From: Gammaproteobacteria bacterium
GTDB taxonomy: Bacteria > Pseudomonadota > Gammaproteobacteria > Competibacterales > Competibacteraceae
NCBI GenBank assembly: GCA_020846135.1
Contig: JADLEK010000018.1
Span: forward strand, 29,980-93,979
Direction of reading: 5' to 3'
Length of the DNA stretch: 64,000 nt
This document shows positions 46,970 through 56,725 of the stretch, piece by piece (within the stretch, counting starts at the first letter, position 1; each line of letters opens with the position of its first letter). Both the position numbers and the translations under genes were made by a program. The notes under the pieces are model-generated. The model was not told the DNA's origin, did no database searches, and saw nothing but the letters and a program-made list of their open reading frames with translations.

Positions 46970-47422
46970 TTGATCGAACGCAACGAATCCCGCTGCCCAG
47001 CTCAGTTTCCCCGCCCCAGAGTTGCTGGTTTCCAGACCATCGTTTTAATGGCTGTTTTAGCCCTGTCGACCAGCCTCCCGAACACTGCGGACGCCCGCAG
47101 CCCTAAAACGGCCAAGACCACCAGGATGGTGGACGGCCAACAGGTCGGCAAAGCATCCTGGTATGGACCGGGATTTCACGGCAAGAGAACGGCCAGCGGC
47201 CAATGCTTTAACCAGGATGCGCTCACCGCCGCTCATCCGCGCTTGCCCTTGGGAACCCGGGCCAAGGTTACAAATCTCCACAATGGCCGGGAGGTCGAGG
47301 TGACGATCAATGATCGCGGCCCTCACGGCGGTGGACGAATCATCGACCTCTCCCGCGCCGCCGCGAGGCAACTGGGCATGGGCGGCAGCGCCCGCGTCAG
47401 CATTGTAGCGGTCTCGGATTAA
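46970..47422 (+). CDS. RlpA-like double-psi beta-barrel protein
   Basis: A 150-residue exported protein consisting of a signal sequence ([20 protein letters not shown]) and one double-psi beta-barrel ([58 protein letters not shown]). RlpA proteins cleave denuded septal glycans. Here there is no SPOR domain and no lipobox. At the positions of the catalytic Glu and Asp of Pseudomonas RlpA I see Gln and Asn ([14 protein letters not shown]), so glycan cleavage is doubtful. The TTG start is supported by TGGAGGT seven bases upstream. Confidence 0.87.
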   Translation: MIERNESRCPAQFPRPRVAGFQTIVLMAVLALSTSLPNTADARSPKTAKTTRMVDGQQVGKASWYGPGFHGKRTASGQCFNQDALTAAHPRLPLGTRAKVTNLHNGREVEVTINDRGPHGGGRIIDLSRAAARQLGMGGSARVSIVAVSD

Positions 47423-47527
47423 CTGCTGCATTTGTGACGGCGGGCAGTCCTTGACGCCGCCCAGACTCTAAAGCAACATCCAAGACCCCGCATTTAAACC
47501 GAGATTTTTAATGAAGAGAGGTTGCCC

Positions 47528-47971
47528 ATGCTGAATTCACGTCGCTTTGCGACAACCCTGTTATCGCTCGGCCTGGCCGCCAGTTTGGCCGGCGGGTCCA
47601 TGGTTCAGGCTGCTAACCCCGCGCCACCCGCAACCAAAGCGGCTCCTGTCCAATCCACCCCTACCCAGATCGATCTGTCGTTCCCGGATGGCGAAGATTG
47701 GCCTAATGCGACTGAACGGGAAAAAATGGCTTATCTGCTCGGCATCCGCGACATGGCGACCGCCGAGTATCAACTGACCGGTCCCAATCCCAAACGCCGC
47801 ACCCTGGTGGAAAAGCTGGTCGAAGGGCTGGACGGCATGACCCTGAAGCAAATCATGGAAACCATCGACGGGTACTACAAGTCGAATCCCGACAAGCAGA
47901 AACAGCCGATTTTAGAAGTGATCTGGTTCCAACTGGTCGTTCCTAAAGTCGGTCCGGCCAAGATCAAGTAA
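47528..47971 (+). CDS. Exported protein of unknown function
   Basis: A 147-residue protein with a clear signal peptide (LLSLGLAASLAGGSMVQA) and a mature domain containing WPNATEREKMAYLLGIRDMA and a C-terminal WFQLVVPKVGPAKIK. No family recognised. GAGGT lies six bases before the ATG at 47528. It is followed after 10 bp by a glycine-zipper lipoprotein gene, so the two may be co-expressed. Confidence 0.8.
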   Translation: MLNSRRFATTLLSLGLAASLAGGSMVQAANPAPPATKAAPVQSTPTQIDLSFPDGEDWPNATEREKMAYLLGIRDMATAEYQLTGPNPKRRTLVEKLVEGLDGMTLKQIMETIDGYYKSNPDKQKQPILEVIWFQLVVPKVGPAKIK

Positions 47972-47981
47972 GGGGAATTTC

Positions 47982-48215
47982 ATGAACAAAATCAGTTATT
48001 TAATCGCCATTCCAACACTGGCGCTGAGCGTCGGTTGCACCAACATGACCCCCACCGAGCAAAGCACCCTGAGCGGCGCGGCTATCGGCGCAGTGGGCGG
48101 CGCAGCCATCGGTGGGTTGACCGGCGGCAATGCGGGAGTCGGCGCAGTGATTGGCGGGGCCGCCGGCGCGGTGGTCGGCAATATCTACGGACGGAATCAG
48201 CAACAACGCTACTAA
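47982..48215 (+). CDS. Glycine-zipper lipoprotein (OsmB/SlyB-like)
   Basis: A 77-residue lipoprotein. The lipobox is LSVGC. The body is a glycine zipper with GAAIGAVGGAAIGGLTGGNA and GAVIGGAAGAVVGNIYG, as in OsmB and Rcs-activating SlyB-like proteins that insert in or line the outer membrane. The role is probably envelope-stress related (inference). Confidence 0.8.
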   Translation: MNKISYLIAIPTLALSVGCTNMTPTEQSTLSGAAIGAVGGAAIGGLTGGNAGVGAVIGGAAGAVVGNIYGRNQQQRY

Positions 48216-48225
48216 GGCTGAAAAA

Positions 48226-48250
48226 CCCTCTCCTACTCAGCGGGAGAGGG
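48226..48250. repeat. CCCTCTCC hairpin repeat, copy 1
   Basis: CCCTCTCC and GGAGAGGG form an 8-bp stem with a 9-base loop, 10 bp after the lipoprotein stop. A near-identical element follows leuA (55674-55696). No T-run follows the stem directly. Confidence 0.5.
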
Positions 48251-48289
48251 TCTGGAGCGAGGGTGGTTTTGCAATCGTTTGAGGGGGCC

Positions 48290-49108
48290 TTAAGGACCCT
48301 GATCCGCCGGAACCGCCTCCAGGTCACGGCGCAATTCAGCCGCCGCTTCCTGCAACAACCCAAATACCCGCTTGACCCCCACGCAGTCATAGTCGAAGCG
48401 CGGCCATTTGAAGTAACCGCCGCAACTCTTGAGAAACTCACACGTCCGGCAATCCTCCGCAGTCGCTAGCGTCTGCTCAATCCAGGTTGGTAAATCGGCA
48501 TCCGGCACAATGGTCAGATGAGCGCCCGCCAGCCGGCCACTCAACGATTCTGCGCCATCATCAGCGATGTAGCGCACGACATTGGGATTCTCATCCAAAA
48601 TCAGCCACAACGGGATCGGTTCGGCGTGGTAGAACCCCAGTAGCGCCCCGTGAAAATACTCGACCGGTTGGGCCACGGTGGGTTGGCGCAGATAAAACTC
48701 CAGCACTGTAGCCAGTTCCTCGATCAGCGCCGGATCGGGCTGGCCCGGCTCCAGCCGTACCGCAAAATCAAGCGCCACCGCAGTTTTGACCGCCTTGCCA
48801 AAATCCGGCGCTACCGCAATCGCGACCCGTACCGGATGGTTATCGAGCAGATTGGTATGGCGATACAGCAACGGAAACTCGGCGGCGGGGTCGCGCATGA
48901 CCAGTTCGATGGGCAAACCCGGCGCCCAAGCATTCAGCGGTTCCGAATCCGCCCCCAGATTCAGGAGTTGCACCGCTATCACCCGCTCCGGGTCTTCTGG
49001 CTCCAGCGCCGCGATCAGCGCCGCAGGATCGCTGGCCCGGACGATCAGCCCGCCCGCCCGATCATCCGGGAGTCGGTGGGCGGGAATGTTGTAGATCAGT
49101 GGATTCAT
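48290..49108 (-). CDS. SPASM-like cysteine-cluster protein lacking radical SAM motif
   Basis: A 272-residue cytoplasmic protein. Its only cysteines lie in the C-terminal CRTCEFLKSCGGYFKWP and DYDCVGVK, a CxxC-x5-C pattern plus one Cys twelve residues on, resembling the auxiliary Fe-S cluster (SPASM/twitch) part of peptide-modifying radical SAM enzymes. The radical SAM CxxxCxxC is absent. The middle (FPLLYRHTNLLDNHPVRVAI, then LEPGQPDPALIEEL) reads like part of a TIM-barrel. It lies 51 bp downstream of the Trp/Gly-rich peptide gene, in the same direction. I infer a role in maturing that peptide, perhaps as partner of an enzyme encoded elsewhere. Confidence 0.7.
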   Translation of the reverse strand: MNPLIYNIPAHRLPDDRAGGLIVRASDPAALIAALEPEDPERVIAVQLLNLGADSEPLNAWAPGLPIELVMRDPAAEFPLLYRHTNLLDNHPVRVAIAVAPDFGKAVKTAVALDFAVRLEPGQPDPALIEELATVLEFYLRQPTVAQPVEYFHGALLGFYHAEPIPLWLILDENPNVVRYIADDGAESLSGRLAGAHLTIVPDADLPTWIEQTLATAEDCRTCEFLKSCGGYFKWPRFDYDCVGVKRVFGLLQEAAAELRRDLEAVPADQGP

Positions 49109-49159
49109 TACGGGTTGCTCCGGTGATGAAATCAGGCATTGCCAACAATCGGGAATCGA

Positions 49160-49579
49160 TCAGCGGTTATACCAACTGCCGCCCCCGCCTCCGCCATTGA
49201 ACCAGCCGCCATTGTACCAGGGCCGGTTATTCCAGGGTCGGTCATACCAACCCTGGTTATTCCAGGGCCGGTCATACCAGCCGCCGGTGTTGTACCAGCC
49301 ACCGCCGCCCCAACCGCCGCCCCAACCCCAGCCGCCGCCGCCCAGATTGACCCAACTGCCGCTGCCTCTACCGCCGTTGCCCCAGCCCACTGCCCTAGCG
49401 TTACGTTCGGGCGCAAGCAACCCACCGCCCAGCAGCACACCGCCAATCACCGCTTTTGACCAGCGCCCCAGGCTGACCAGGAACTTCCGGCGGCGGTGTT
49501 GTTGCTCATCCAGCGCCGCTGGAGCGCCATCCTGTGATTGGGGGTTCACCGACAAGAGTTTGTCTTCTTGATCAGTCAT
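49160..49579 (-). CDS. Tat-exported Trp/Gly/Asn-rich peptide, candidate RiPP precursor
   Basis: A 139-residue protein in three parts. Residues 1-27 form a polar head. A signal sequence with RRRKFLVSLG (twin-arginine type), a hydrophobic stretch and the cleavage-like ARA follow. The mature part of about 75 residues consists almost entirely of Gly, Trp, Asn, Tyr and Arg. It carries about ten W-x-N or W-x-D triplets (WGN, WVN, WYN, WYD, WNN, WFN), including the tandem GWYDRPWNNQGWYDRPWNN. Such triplets are the known substrates of cyclophane-forming radical SAM maturases (triceptides). The neighbour carries a SPASM-like cluster. Alternatively it is a structural glycine-rich surface protein. Confidence 0.7.
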   Translation of the reverse strand: MTDQEDKLLSVNPQSQDGAPAALDEQQHRRRKFLVSLGRWSKAVIGGVLLGGGLLAPERNARAVGWGNGGRGSGSWVNLGGGGWGWGGGWGGGGWYNTGGWYDRPWNNQGWYDRPWNNRPWYNGGWFNGGGGGGSWYNR

Positions 49580-49697
49580 AAATCACCTCTGCCTTTGTAA
49601 ACATCATGAAATTTTCCCCAGGCTGTATCATTATCCATTGATTATTGATCCATCCTCGCTAAATTTCCGCTGAACGCCAACCTTGTGGGCTGATTCC

Positions 49698-51953
49698 ATG
49701 CCTGATCGCACCCTCCCTCGCTGCCGCTTTCCCCGATCCGGCATCCTGTTGCTCACTTTGCTGATATTAATGCTGAGGATCTTTGACCCGGCGCCGGAGG
49801 CAGTAGCCGCTGGATCGGGACGCCCCCGTATTGGCTTGGTGCTAGGTGGGGGTGGGGCGCGCGGCATCGCCCACATCGGCGTCCTGAAAATGCTGGAGGA
49901 ACTGCGGATTCCGGTGGATTGCATCGCCGGCACCAGCATGGGATCGATCATCGGCGGCTTGTACGCTTCCGGGATGACGCCCGACCAGATGAGTGAAGCC
50001 GTGCAACGGATCGACTGGCCGATGGCCTTCACCGATGGCCCGCCCCGCGCCGATCTGCCGTTTCGCATCAAACAGGAGCAGCGGGTGCTACTGACTAATT
50101 CCGGGGTTGGGATCAAGGATGGGAGCGTGCAACTTCCCCGGAGTTTGTTGCAAGGTCAGAATTTGTCGCTGCTGCTCGAGGAATTGGCGTTGCCGGTGGC
50201 GGAAATCCGCGATTTTGATCGGTTGCGGATACCCTACCGGGCGGTGGCGACGGATCTGGCGACCGGCAATCCGGTGGTGCTGGGTTCCGGCAACCTGGCG
50301 ACGGCGATGCGCGCCAGCATGTCGATTCCCAGCGCCCTGGCTCCGGTGGAGCTAGACGGCAAGATGCTGGTGGATGGCGGCGTGGCCGATAACCTGCCGG
50401 TGGATGTGGCCCGCGCGCTCTGCAAGCCCGAGGTTATTATTGCGGTGGACGTGGGCGCGCCGCTGGCGCCGGCCAGCGAACTGACCTCGGTGCTATCGAT
50501 TACCGCACAACTGACCACCATCCTGACCGTCCGTAATACCGAGCAACAACTGAAAACCCTCGGTCCCAAGGACTTTCAGATCACCCCGAGCCTTGGGGAT
50601 CTCTCCAGCATTGACTTTGACCGTTCCGCCGAAGCCATCCAGATCGGCTATGCCGCAGCTCAGGCCCAGCGCAGCGCCTTAATCCGCCTATCGACATCGC
50701 CAGACGATTATCGGGCTTATCTGGCAGCGCGGCCGGATCGGCCCAGCACCGATCATCCGGTGATCGATTTTATCCGTATCAACAACAACACCCGACTCGC
50801 TGACGCAGTCATCGAGAAACAGGTGCACATCCAGCCGGGCGAACAGCTCGATCCGGAACAACTGAACCGCAATCTCAATGTGATTTACGGCATGGGCGAG
50901 TTTCAACAGGTCAGCTATTCGCTGGTCGAGGAAGACGGCAAGACCGGGCTGGTGGTCGAGGCCAGAGAGAAATACATCGGTAATGACCGGCTAAATTTCG
51001 GGCTTTTTCTGGGCGCTAACCTGAAAGGCGACTCCATGTTCAACATCAGCGCGGCCTATACCATGTCGCAATTGAATCCGCTGGGCGGACAATGGCGCAG
51101 CTTTGTCCAATTGGGTAGCGACCTCGCGCTGGAGACTGACTTTTACCAGCCGCTCAATGCCAATCAGACCTACTACATCGATCCTTATCTGAGCTATCAG
51201 CAATACAACCTCGATTTACAAGATACAATTTCTGCGGTGGACAGCTCCAGCTATCGGGTGCGCGAAGTCGGATTAGGGCTGGAACTGGGCCGCAACCTGG
51301 AGCATTGGGGGCAGGTGTCGCTGGGGCTGCATTACAGCGCCGGGCGAAATGATCTGCGCTTTGGGCCATCTTCGGCTGACGAAGGCGAGTTCAACAACAG
51401 TGGCTATTCGCTGCGCTTTGCGGTGGACACCCTAGACAATCTGAACTTCCCGACCTCCGGCTCTTTCGCCAACCTTCGCTATTACAGCGCCCTGACCGGA
51501 CTGGGTGCCGACCAGAATTTCCAGACCCTGAGTATGGACGCCTTCAAGCCTTACACCTGGGGCCGGTCCACCCTGATTCCGCGCTTCCGGCTGGCAGGTA
51601 CGCTAGATGGCGATCCCGGCGTGGAAAATCTGCTCCTGCTCGGTGGCTTTCTGAACCTGTCGGGCTATCAGCTCGGCCAAATTTCCGGGCAATACCTCGC
51701 GCTTGGGGAGCTGATCTACATGTACCGTCTCAACGATGCCTCGGCCGCATTTACCATTCCGCTCTACGCTGGCGGTTCGCTGGAAATCGGCGGGGCGTGG
51801 ATGGATACCGATGAGATCGACAGCGCCTCGCTGATTCCGGCGGGCAGTCTGTTTCTGGGCGCCGACACGCCATTGGGGCCGTTCTATCTGGGAGCGGGTT
51901 TCGCCGATGGCGATCGCGCCTCGATGTACCTGATACTGGGCAAGCTGTTCTGA
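49698..51953 (+). CDS. Patatin-like phospholipase with Omp85-type barrel (PlpD-like)
   Basis: A type Vd autotransporter. A signal peptide precedes a patatin domain (about residues 40-330) with oxyanion motif GGGGARGIAHIGVL, nucleophile GTSMGS and the Asp of DGGVADNLPV. A POTRA-like domain (about 350-430; VIEKQVHIQPGEQLDPEQLN) and a 16-strand-type barrel follow, ending in YLILGKLF with a terminal Phe. Length 751 matches Pseudomonas PlpD (728). I chose the ATG at 49698; a TTG five codons earlier is possible. A cupin gene follows after 12 bp. Confidence 0.93.
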   Translation: MPDRTLPRCRFPRSGILLLTLLILMLRIFDPAPEAVAAGSGRPRIGLVLGGGGARGIAHIGVLKMLEELRIPVDCIAGTSMGSIIGGLYASGMTPDQMSEAVQRIDWPMAFTDGPPRADLPFRIKQEQRVLLTNSGVGIKDGSVQLPRSLLQGQNLSLLLEELALPVAEIRDFDRLRIPYRAVATDLATGNPVVLGSGNLATAMRASMSIPSALAPVELDGKMLVDGGVADNLPVDVARALCKPEVIIAVDVGAPLAPASELTSVLSITAQLTTILTVRNTEQQLKTLGPKDFQITPSLGDLSSIDFDRSAEAIQIGYAAAQAQRSALIRLSTSPDDYRAYLAARPDRPSTDHPVIDFIRINNNTRLADAVIEKQVHIQPGEQLDPEQLNRNLNVIYGMGEFQQVSYSLVEEDGKTGLVVEAREKYIGNDRLNFGLFLGANLKGDSMFNISAAYTMSQLNPLGGQWRSFVQLGSDLALETDFYQPLNANQTYYIDPYLSYQQYNLDLQDTISAVDSSSYRVREVGLGLELGRNLEHWGQVSLGLHYSAGRNDLRFGPSSADEGEFNNSGYSLRFAVDTLDNLNFPTSGSFANLRYYSALTGLGADQNFQTLSMDAFKPYTWGRSTLIPRFRLAGTLDGDPGVENLLLLGGFLNLSGYQLGQISGQYLALGELIYMYRLNDASAAFTIPLYAGGSLEIGGAWMDTDEIDSASLIPAGSLFLGADTPLGPFYLGAGFADGDRASMYLILGKLF

Positions 51954-51965
51954 GCAGGAGGCAAC

Positions 51966-52340
51966 GTGACGACTGTCAACGACGGCAACCTGTTCGCCGA
52001 CCTCCCGAATCAGCGAGCGGATGAGCAGTTTGATCTTTTGTTGCGAAAAGATGCCTGCCGACTGGAGCGGATCATCTCCACGGGTCATGCTACCCCGCCC
52101 GGCGAGTGGTATGACCAAGATGGGGATGAATGGGTGGTATTGCTGCAAGGTCGGGCCGGGTTGCGGTTGGCTGACGAACCGAATATTCGGGAATTGAAGC
52201 CAGGCGATTATGTCTGGCTTCCAGCGCATTGCCGGCATCGGGTGGAATGGACCAGCGACCAACCGCCGGCGGTCTGGCTGGCGCTGCATTTAAAAGACCG
52301 CAATGAAGCGGTGGCCGGGTTCAGCCGGATTTCAGCTTAA
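51966..52340 (+). CDS. Small cupin-domain protein
   Basis: A 124-residue single-domain cupin. The two motifs are EWYDQDGDEWVVLLQGRAGL and LKPGDYVWLPAHCRHRVEW; the His residues of the second are present. Such proteins often bind metals or small molecules, but the ligand is not predictable. The GTG start has AGGAGG nearby. It lies directly after the patatin gene. Confidence 0.85.
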   Translation: MTTVNDGNLFADLPNQRADEQFDLLLRKDACRLERIISTGHATPPGEWYDQDGDEWVVLLQGRAGLRLADEPNIRELKPGDYVWLPAHCRHRVEWTSDQPPAVWLALHLKDRNEAVAGFSRISA

Positions 52341-52416
52341 CCTTGTAAAATAGTGGGTCTATGGCATGATCGATTCGAATCAAAATTCGTTTAATTGCAA
52401 TCAATAAGGAGCGCAA

Positions 52417-52884
52417 ATGAACAAGCAACGGGTGTTGGTTTTGGCAAGTGGAATTCTGGGCGCAAGCATTCTGACCGCAGTCCAGGCGGCGGATCCAAAA
52501 CCGCAGGATGTGGTTGACTATCGCAAGGCCGTTTACACGGTAGTCGGCTGGAACTTCAAACCCATCGGCGCGATGGTCAAGGGTGAAATTCCGTTTGACG
52601 CCGCCGCCGTCGCCCGGCATGCCCAATATGTGGCGCTGATGAGCCAGGCGGCCCCGGAAGGTTTCACTAAGGGGTCGGGACCGGATGCGGTCAAGGACAC
52701 CGAGGCCAAGGCCGAGATTTGGACCAACGCGGACAAGTTCAAGACCGCCATGACCAACTTCCAGCAGGAATCGGCCAAGCTGGTCGACGTCGCCAAGGCC
52801 GGCCAGGAAGCGGACATCAAGGCGCAGTTTGGCAAGACTGCTGAAACCTGCAAGGCGTGCCACAAGGAATTCAAGAAGGATTGA
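52417..52884 (+). CDS. Cytochrome c' (class II c-type cytochrome)
   Basis: A 155-residue periplasmic cytochrome. A signal peptide ends near VQA-ADP. The four-helix body ends with a C-terminal CKACHKEFKKD (CxxCH), the position typical of class II cytochromes c', which bind NO and CO. A good ribosome site (AAGGAG) precedes the ATG. Upstream, a -35 TTGTAA and -10 CATGAT (16-bp spacing) and a palindrome GATTCGAATC (52372-52381) may be control elements. It converges with a cytochrome b561 gene. Confidence 0.92.
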   Translation: MNKQRVLVLASGILGASILTAVQAADPKPQDVVDYRKAVYTVVGWNFKPIGAMVKGEIPFDAAAVARHAQYVALMSQAAPEGFTKGSGPDAVKDTEAKAEIWTNADKFKTAMTNFQQESAKLVDVAKAGQEADIKAQFGKTAETCKACHKEFKKD

Positions 52885-52905
52885 TCTTCAGCCGCTACAA
52901 CGAAC

Positions 52906-52933
52906 AAAAGGCCATGCTCCGGCATAGCCTTTT
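52906..52933. terminator. Bidirectional terminator between cytochrome genes
   Basis: AAAAGGC and GCCTTTT, plus an inner ATGC/GCAT, form an 11-bp stem with one mismatch and a TCCG loop. A four-base T-run ends it in either direction, fitting the convergent genes on both sides. Confidence 0.75.
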
Positions 52934-52955
52934 CGTGTCCAGCGGTTTGATTTGA

Positions 52956-53630
52956 TCAACGTACCAGCAGACCAACCGCGACCACTGCAACCGCCAGCGC
53001 CGCCAGGCCCAGCCACGGGCTAACCAGACGCGGCGCTGATCCAACCAGTTCCGGCGAAAGATGTTTACGCCCGCTCAACATCGGGTGGATCAGGTTCTCG
53101 CGTTTGACCAGCAGATAGAACAGCACCGCCGAGACGTGAACCGCGATCACCACCAGCAGCAGGTTAAAATTGACTTTGTGAACGGTGGTCAGCCAGTTGC
53201 TCATGCTTTTGGAGACCCAGCTGGACAGCGGCCCGTCAAAGGTAATGTCATCATTGGCGAACAGGCCGGTGCCCGCCTGAATCAGCAGCAGAGTCAGCAG
53301 CGCCAGAATCGACCAGCCGCCCATCGGGTTATGGCCCACATACAGCGGCGTTTCCCCCCGCAGCAACGCCTTCACATAACCCAGCGCGGTGCCCGGCCCG
53401 CGCACAAAGTGGCTGAATCGGGCGGTATCGCTGCCGACGAAACCCCACATCAGCCGGAACAGCACCAGCGTCAGCACTGCATAACCGCCCCAGACGTGAA
53501 ATTTCATGGCCCCATCGCTTTCGGCGGTCAGCCATTGGACGATCATCAGCGCCACCAAGGTCCAGTGAAAGAGCCGGGTCGGCAAATCCCAGACCGGGAC
53601 GGTTTGCTGCAGGGAATTGGGTTCTGACAT
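52956..53630 (-). CDS. Cytochrome b561 family protein
   Basis: A 224-residue membrane protein with four helices and an extra C-terminal helix (LAALAVAVVAVGLLV). The N-terminus VWDLPTRLFHWTLVALMIV carries a haem-ligand His, as do WLTTVHKVNFNLLLVVIAVHV. It resembles b-type cytochromes that transfer electrons to periplasmic c-type cytochromes. The convergent cytochrome c' gene is a plausible partner (inference). Confidence 0.92.
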   Translation of the reverse strand: MSEPNSLQQTVPVWDLPTRLFHWTLVALMIVQWLTAESDGAMKFHVWGGYAVLTLVLFRLMWGFVGSDTARFSHFVRGPGTALGYVKALLRGETPLYVGHNPMGGWSILALLTLLLIQAGTGLFANDDITFDGPLSSWVSKSMSNWLTTVHKVNFNLLLVVIAVHVSAVLFYLLVKRENLIHPMLSGRKHLSPELVGSAPRLVSPWLGLAALAVAVVAVGLLVR

Positions 53631-53670
53631 AACGGATTCCTCGTTGCGTTGCGATAAAAAAGCAATTATC

Positions 53671-53760
53671 CATGGAAGGCCACGGAAAACACGGAAAAAG
53701 ACTTGAAGGGAAAAACAGAAGAAACCCCATCGGTTTTCTTCCCTTCCTTCCGTGGCTGAA
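53671..53760. repeat. Dispersed intergenic repeat, copy F
   Basis: GGCCACGGAAAACACGGAAAA at the left and TTCCGTGGCTGAA at the right flank an inner imperfect hairpin (GAAGAAACC / GGTTTTCTTC). The outer elements match copies A to C. Confidence 0.5.
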
Positions 53761-53800
53761 TGCTTGACCGGAAATCGCCGCCTGGGTTAATTTGCAGACC

Positions 53801-55658
<1,858 letters not shown>

Positions 55659-55673
55659 GAGATTGTCCAAGAA

Positions 55674-55696
55674 CCCCTCTCTCACCGGGAGAGGGG
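55674..55696. repeat. CCCTCTCC hairpin repeat, copy 2
   Basis: CCCCTCTC and GAGAGGGG form an 8-bp stem with a 7-base loop, 15 bp after the leuA stop. It resembles the element at 48226-48250. It could end the leuA transcript, though no T-run follows. Confidence 0.5.
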
Positions 55697-55754
55697 AATT
55701 CTGGCGCACCGGAGAGTTTCTGCGGCTTCGCTAAACCGCTAAGTGCTTTATTTT

Positions 55755-55831
55755 TGGCGCGCCCGGCGGGACTTGAACCCACGACCTTCGGCTTCGGAGG
55801 CCGACACTCTATCCAACTGAGCTACGGGCGC
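55755..55831 (-). tRNA. tRNA-Arg(CCG)
   Basis: A 77-nt cloverleaf. The acceptor stem GCGCCCG/CGGGCGC is perfect, the D-loop has AGCTCAGTTGGATAGAG, the anticodon loop is CTCCGAA (anticodon CCG, reads CGG), the T-arm has GGTTCAAGTCC, and CCA is encoded. It stands alone between leuA and the cytochrome c5 gene. Confidence 0.97.
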
Positions 55832-56157
55832 ATGGAGAAAGGACGGCTAGAATAACCATGATGACGATCCCGCGTCTAGTCCCCGTCCAAATTTTTCAGA
55901 ATTCCACTTCGTCGCAGGCATCCGGCAGCCCCAGTAGCCAGCGTGGCGAAATCCGTTTCCGGTCAGGCTGAATAACACTATAATCAGCGCGTCTAAGCCC
56001 TTGCCCAACCCCAAAAGACAACCATCCCAAGCCGACCTTCCTCCAACCATTGCCGCTGCAAAGACTCACGCCCGACGGACGGGGGCCTATTCGAGTCGAG
56101 TCGGTCGCCGCATACCGGGGAAGCGTCGGTTGATCCAGCATCCAGCGAGGTGAGAGT
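55832..56157 (+). other. Non-coding region upstream of cytochrome c5 gene
   Basis: No credible gene in this 326-bp gap. A perfect TATAAT at 55979-55984 could start a long (about 170 nt) leader for the cytochrome gene; the -35 (TTTCCG, 17 bp upstream) is weak. Frames in this region lack protein-like character. Confidence 0.4.
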
Positions 56158-56652
56158 GTGAGTTCGCACGTTTTACAAGCCGATAAATCCGTTGTTACGA
56201 CGTCCGTCGCCCTGGTTTCCGCATTAGCGCTGCTGGCGACGGTGCTGTTTCTGGTCGCTGCCCTCATTGGCGTCATCAGCCGGGTGCCTGCCGACGATGG
56301 TTCGCGAAAACAGGTCGCTGTGATCGAGCGCATCAAACCGGTGGCGCGAATCGCGACCGCAGTGCCTAAACCGGCTGGTGAAGTCAAACTGACCGGCCAG
56401 GAGGTCTACAACAAGGTCTGCGTCGCCTGCCACGCCACTGGCGTAATGGGTGCTCCCAAAGTGGGTTCGAAAGAATTGTGGGAACCCCGTCTGACCCAAG
56501 GGTTGACCGGGCTGGTTAATAATGCGCTCTCCGGCATTCGCGCTATGCCCGCCAAGGGCGGCGATCCATCACTGACTGAAGCCAATCTCCGGGACGCCAT
56601 TAGTTATATGCTGGACCAGACCGGAATCAAGGCCGACGCTACAGCGAAATAA
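56158..56652 (+). CDS. Membrane-anchored cytochrome c5
   Basis: A 164-residue class I cytochrome. One N-terminal membrane helix (VALVSALALLATVLFLVAAL) anchors it. After a linker, GQEVYNKVCVACHATGVMGAP holds the haem site (CVACH), and IRAMPAKGG supplies the axial Met. It is expected to carry electrons in the periplasm. GAGGTGA precedes the GTG start. A strong terminator follows. Confidence 0.92.
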   Translation: MSSHVLQADKSVVTTSVALVSALALLATVLFLVAALIGVISRVPADDGSRKQVAVIERIKPVARIATAVPKPAGEVKLTGQEVYNKVCVACHATGVMGAPKVGSKELWEPRLTQGLTGLVNNALSGIRAMPAKGGDPSLTEANLRDAISYMLDQTGIKADATAK

Positions 56653-56678
56653 GCCCGTTCCTCGCTGCTATCGAAATA

Positions 56679-56712
56679 CCAGGGCCATCCACTGGGTGGC
56701 CCTGGTTTTTTT
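56679..56712 (+). terminator. Rho-independent terminator after cytochrome c5 gene
   Basis: CCAGGGCCA and TGGCCCTGG form a perfect 9-bp stem with a 9-base loop, followed by seven T. It ends only 13 bp before the start codon of the next gene. Confidence 0.93.
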
Positions 56713-56725
56713 AGGCTCCTTAATC

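Noticed and set aside
46825..47106. 93-codon frame overlapping the start of the rlpA-like gene
   Set aside because: Runs through the promoter region and the rlpA signal peptide in another frame; the rlpA start has the Shine-Dalgarno.
49139..49571. Pro-rich plus-strand frames opposite the Trp/Gly-rich peptide gene
   Set aside because: They are reverse readings of the Gly/Trp codons; the minus strand has the signal peptide and a coherent gene.
55755..55831. tRNA-Arg as a phage or island attachment site
   Set aside because: No integrase gene and no duplicate of the tRNA 3' end seen nearby.
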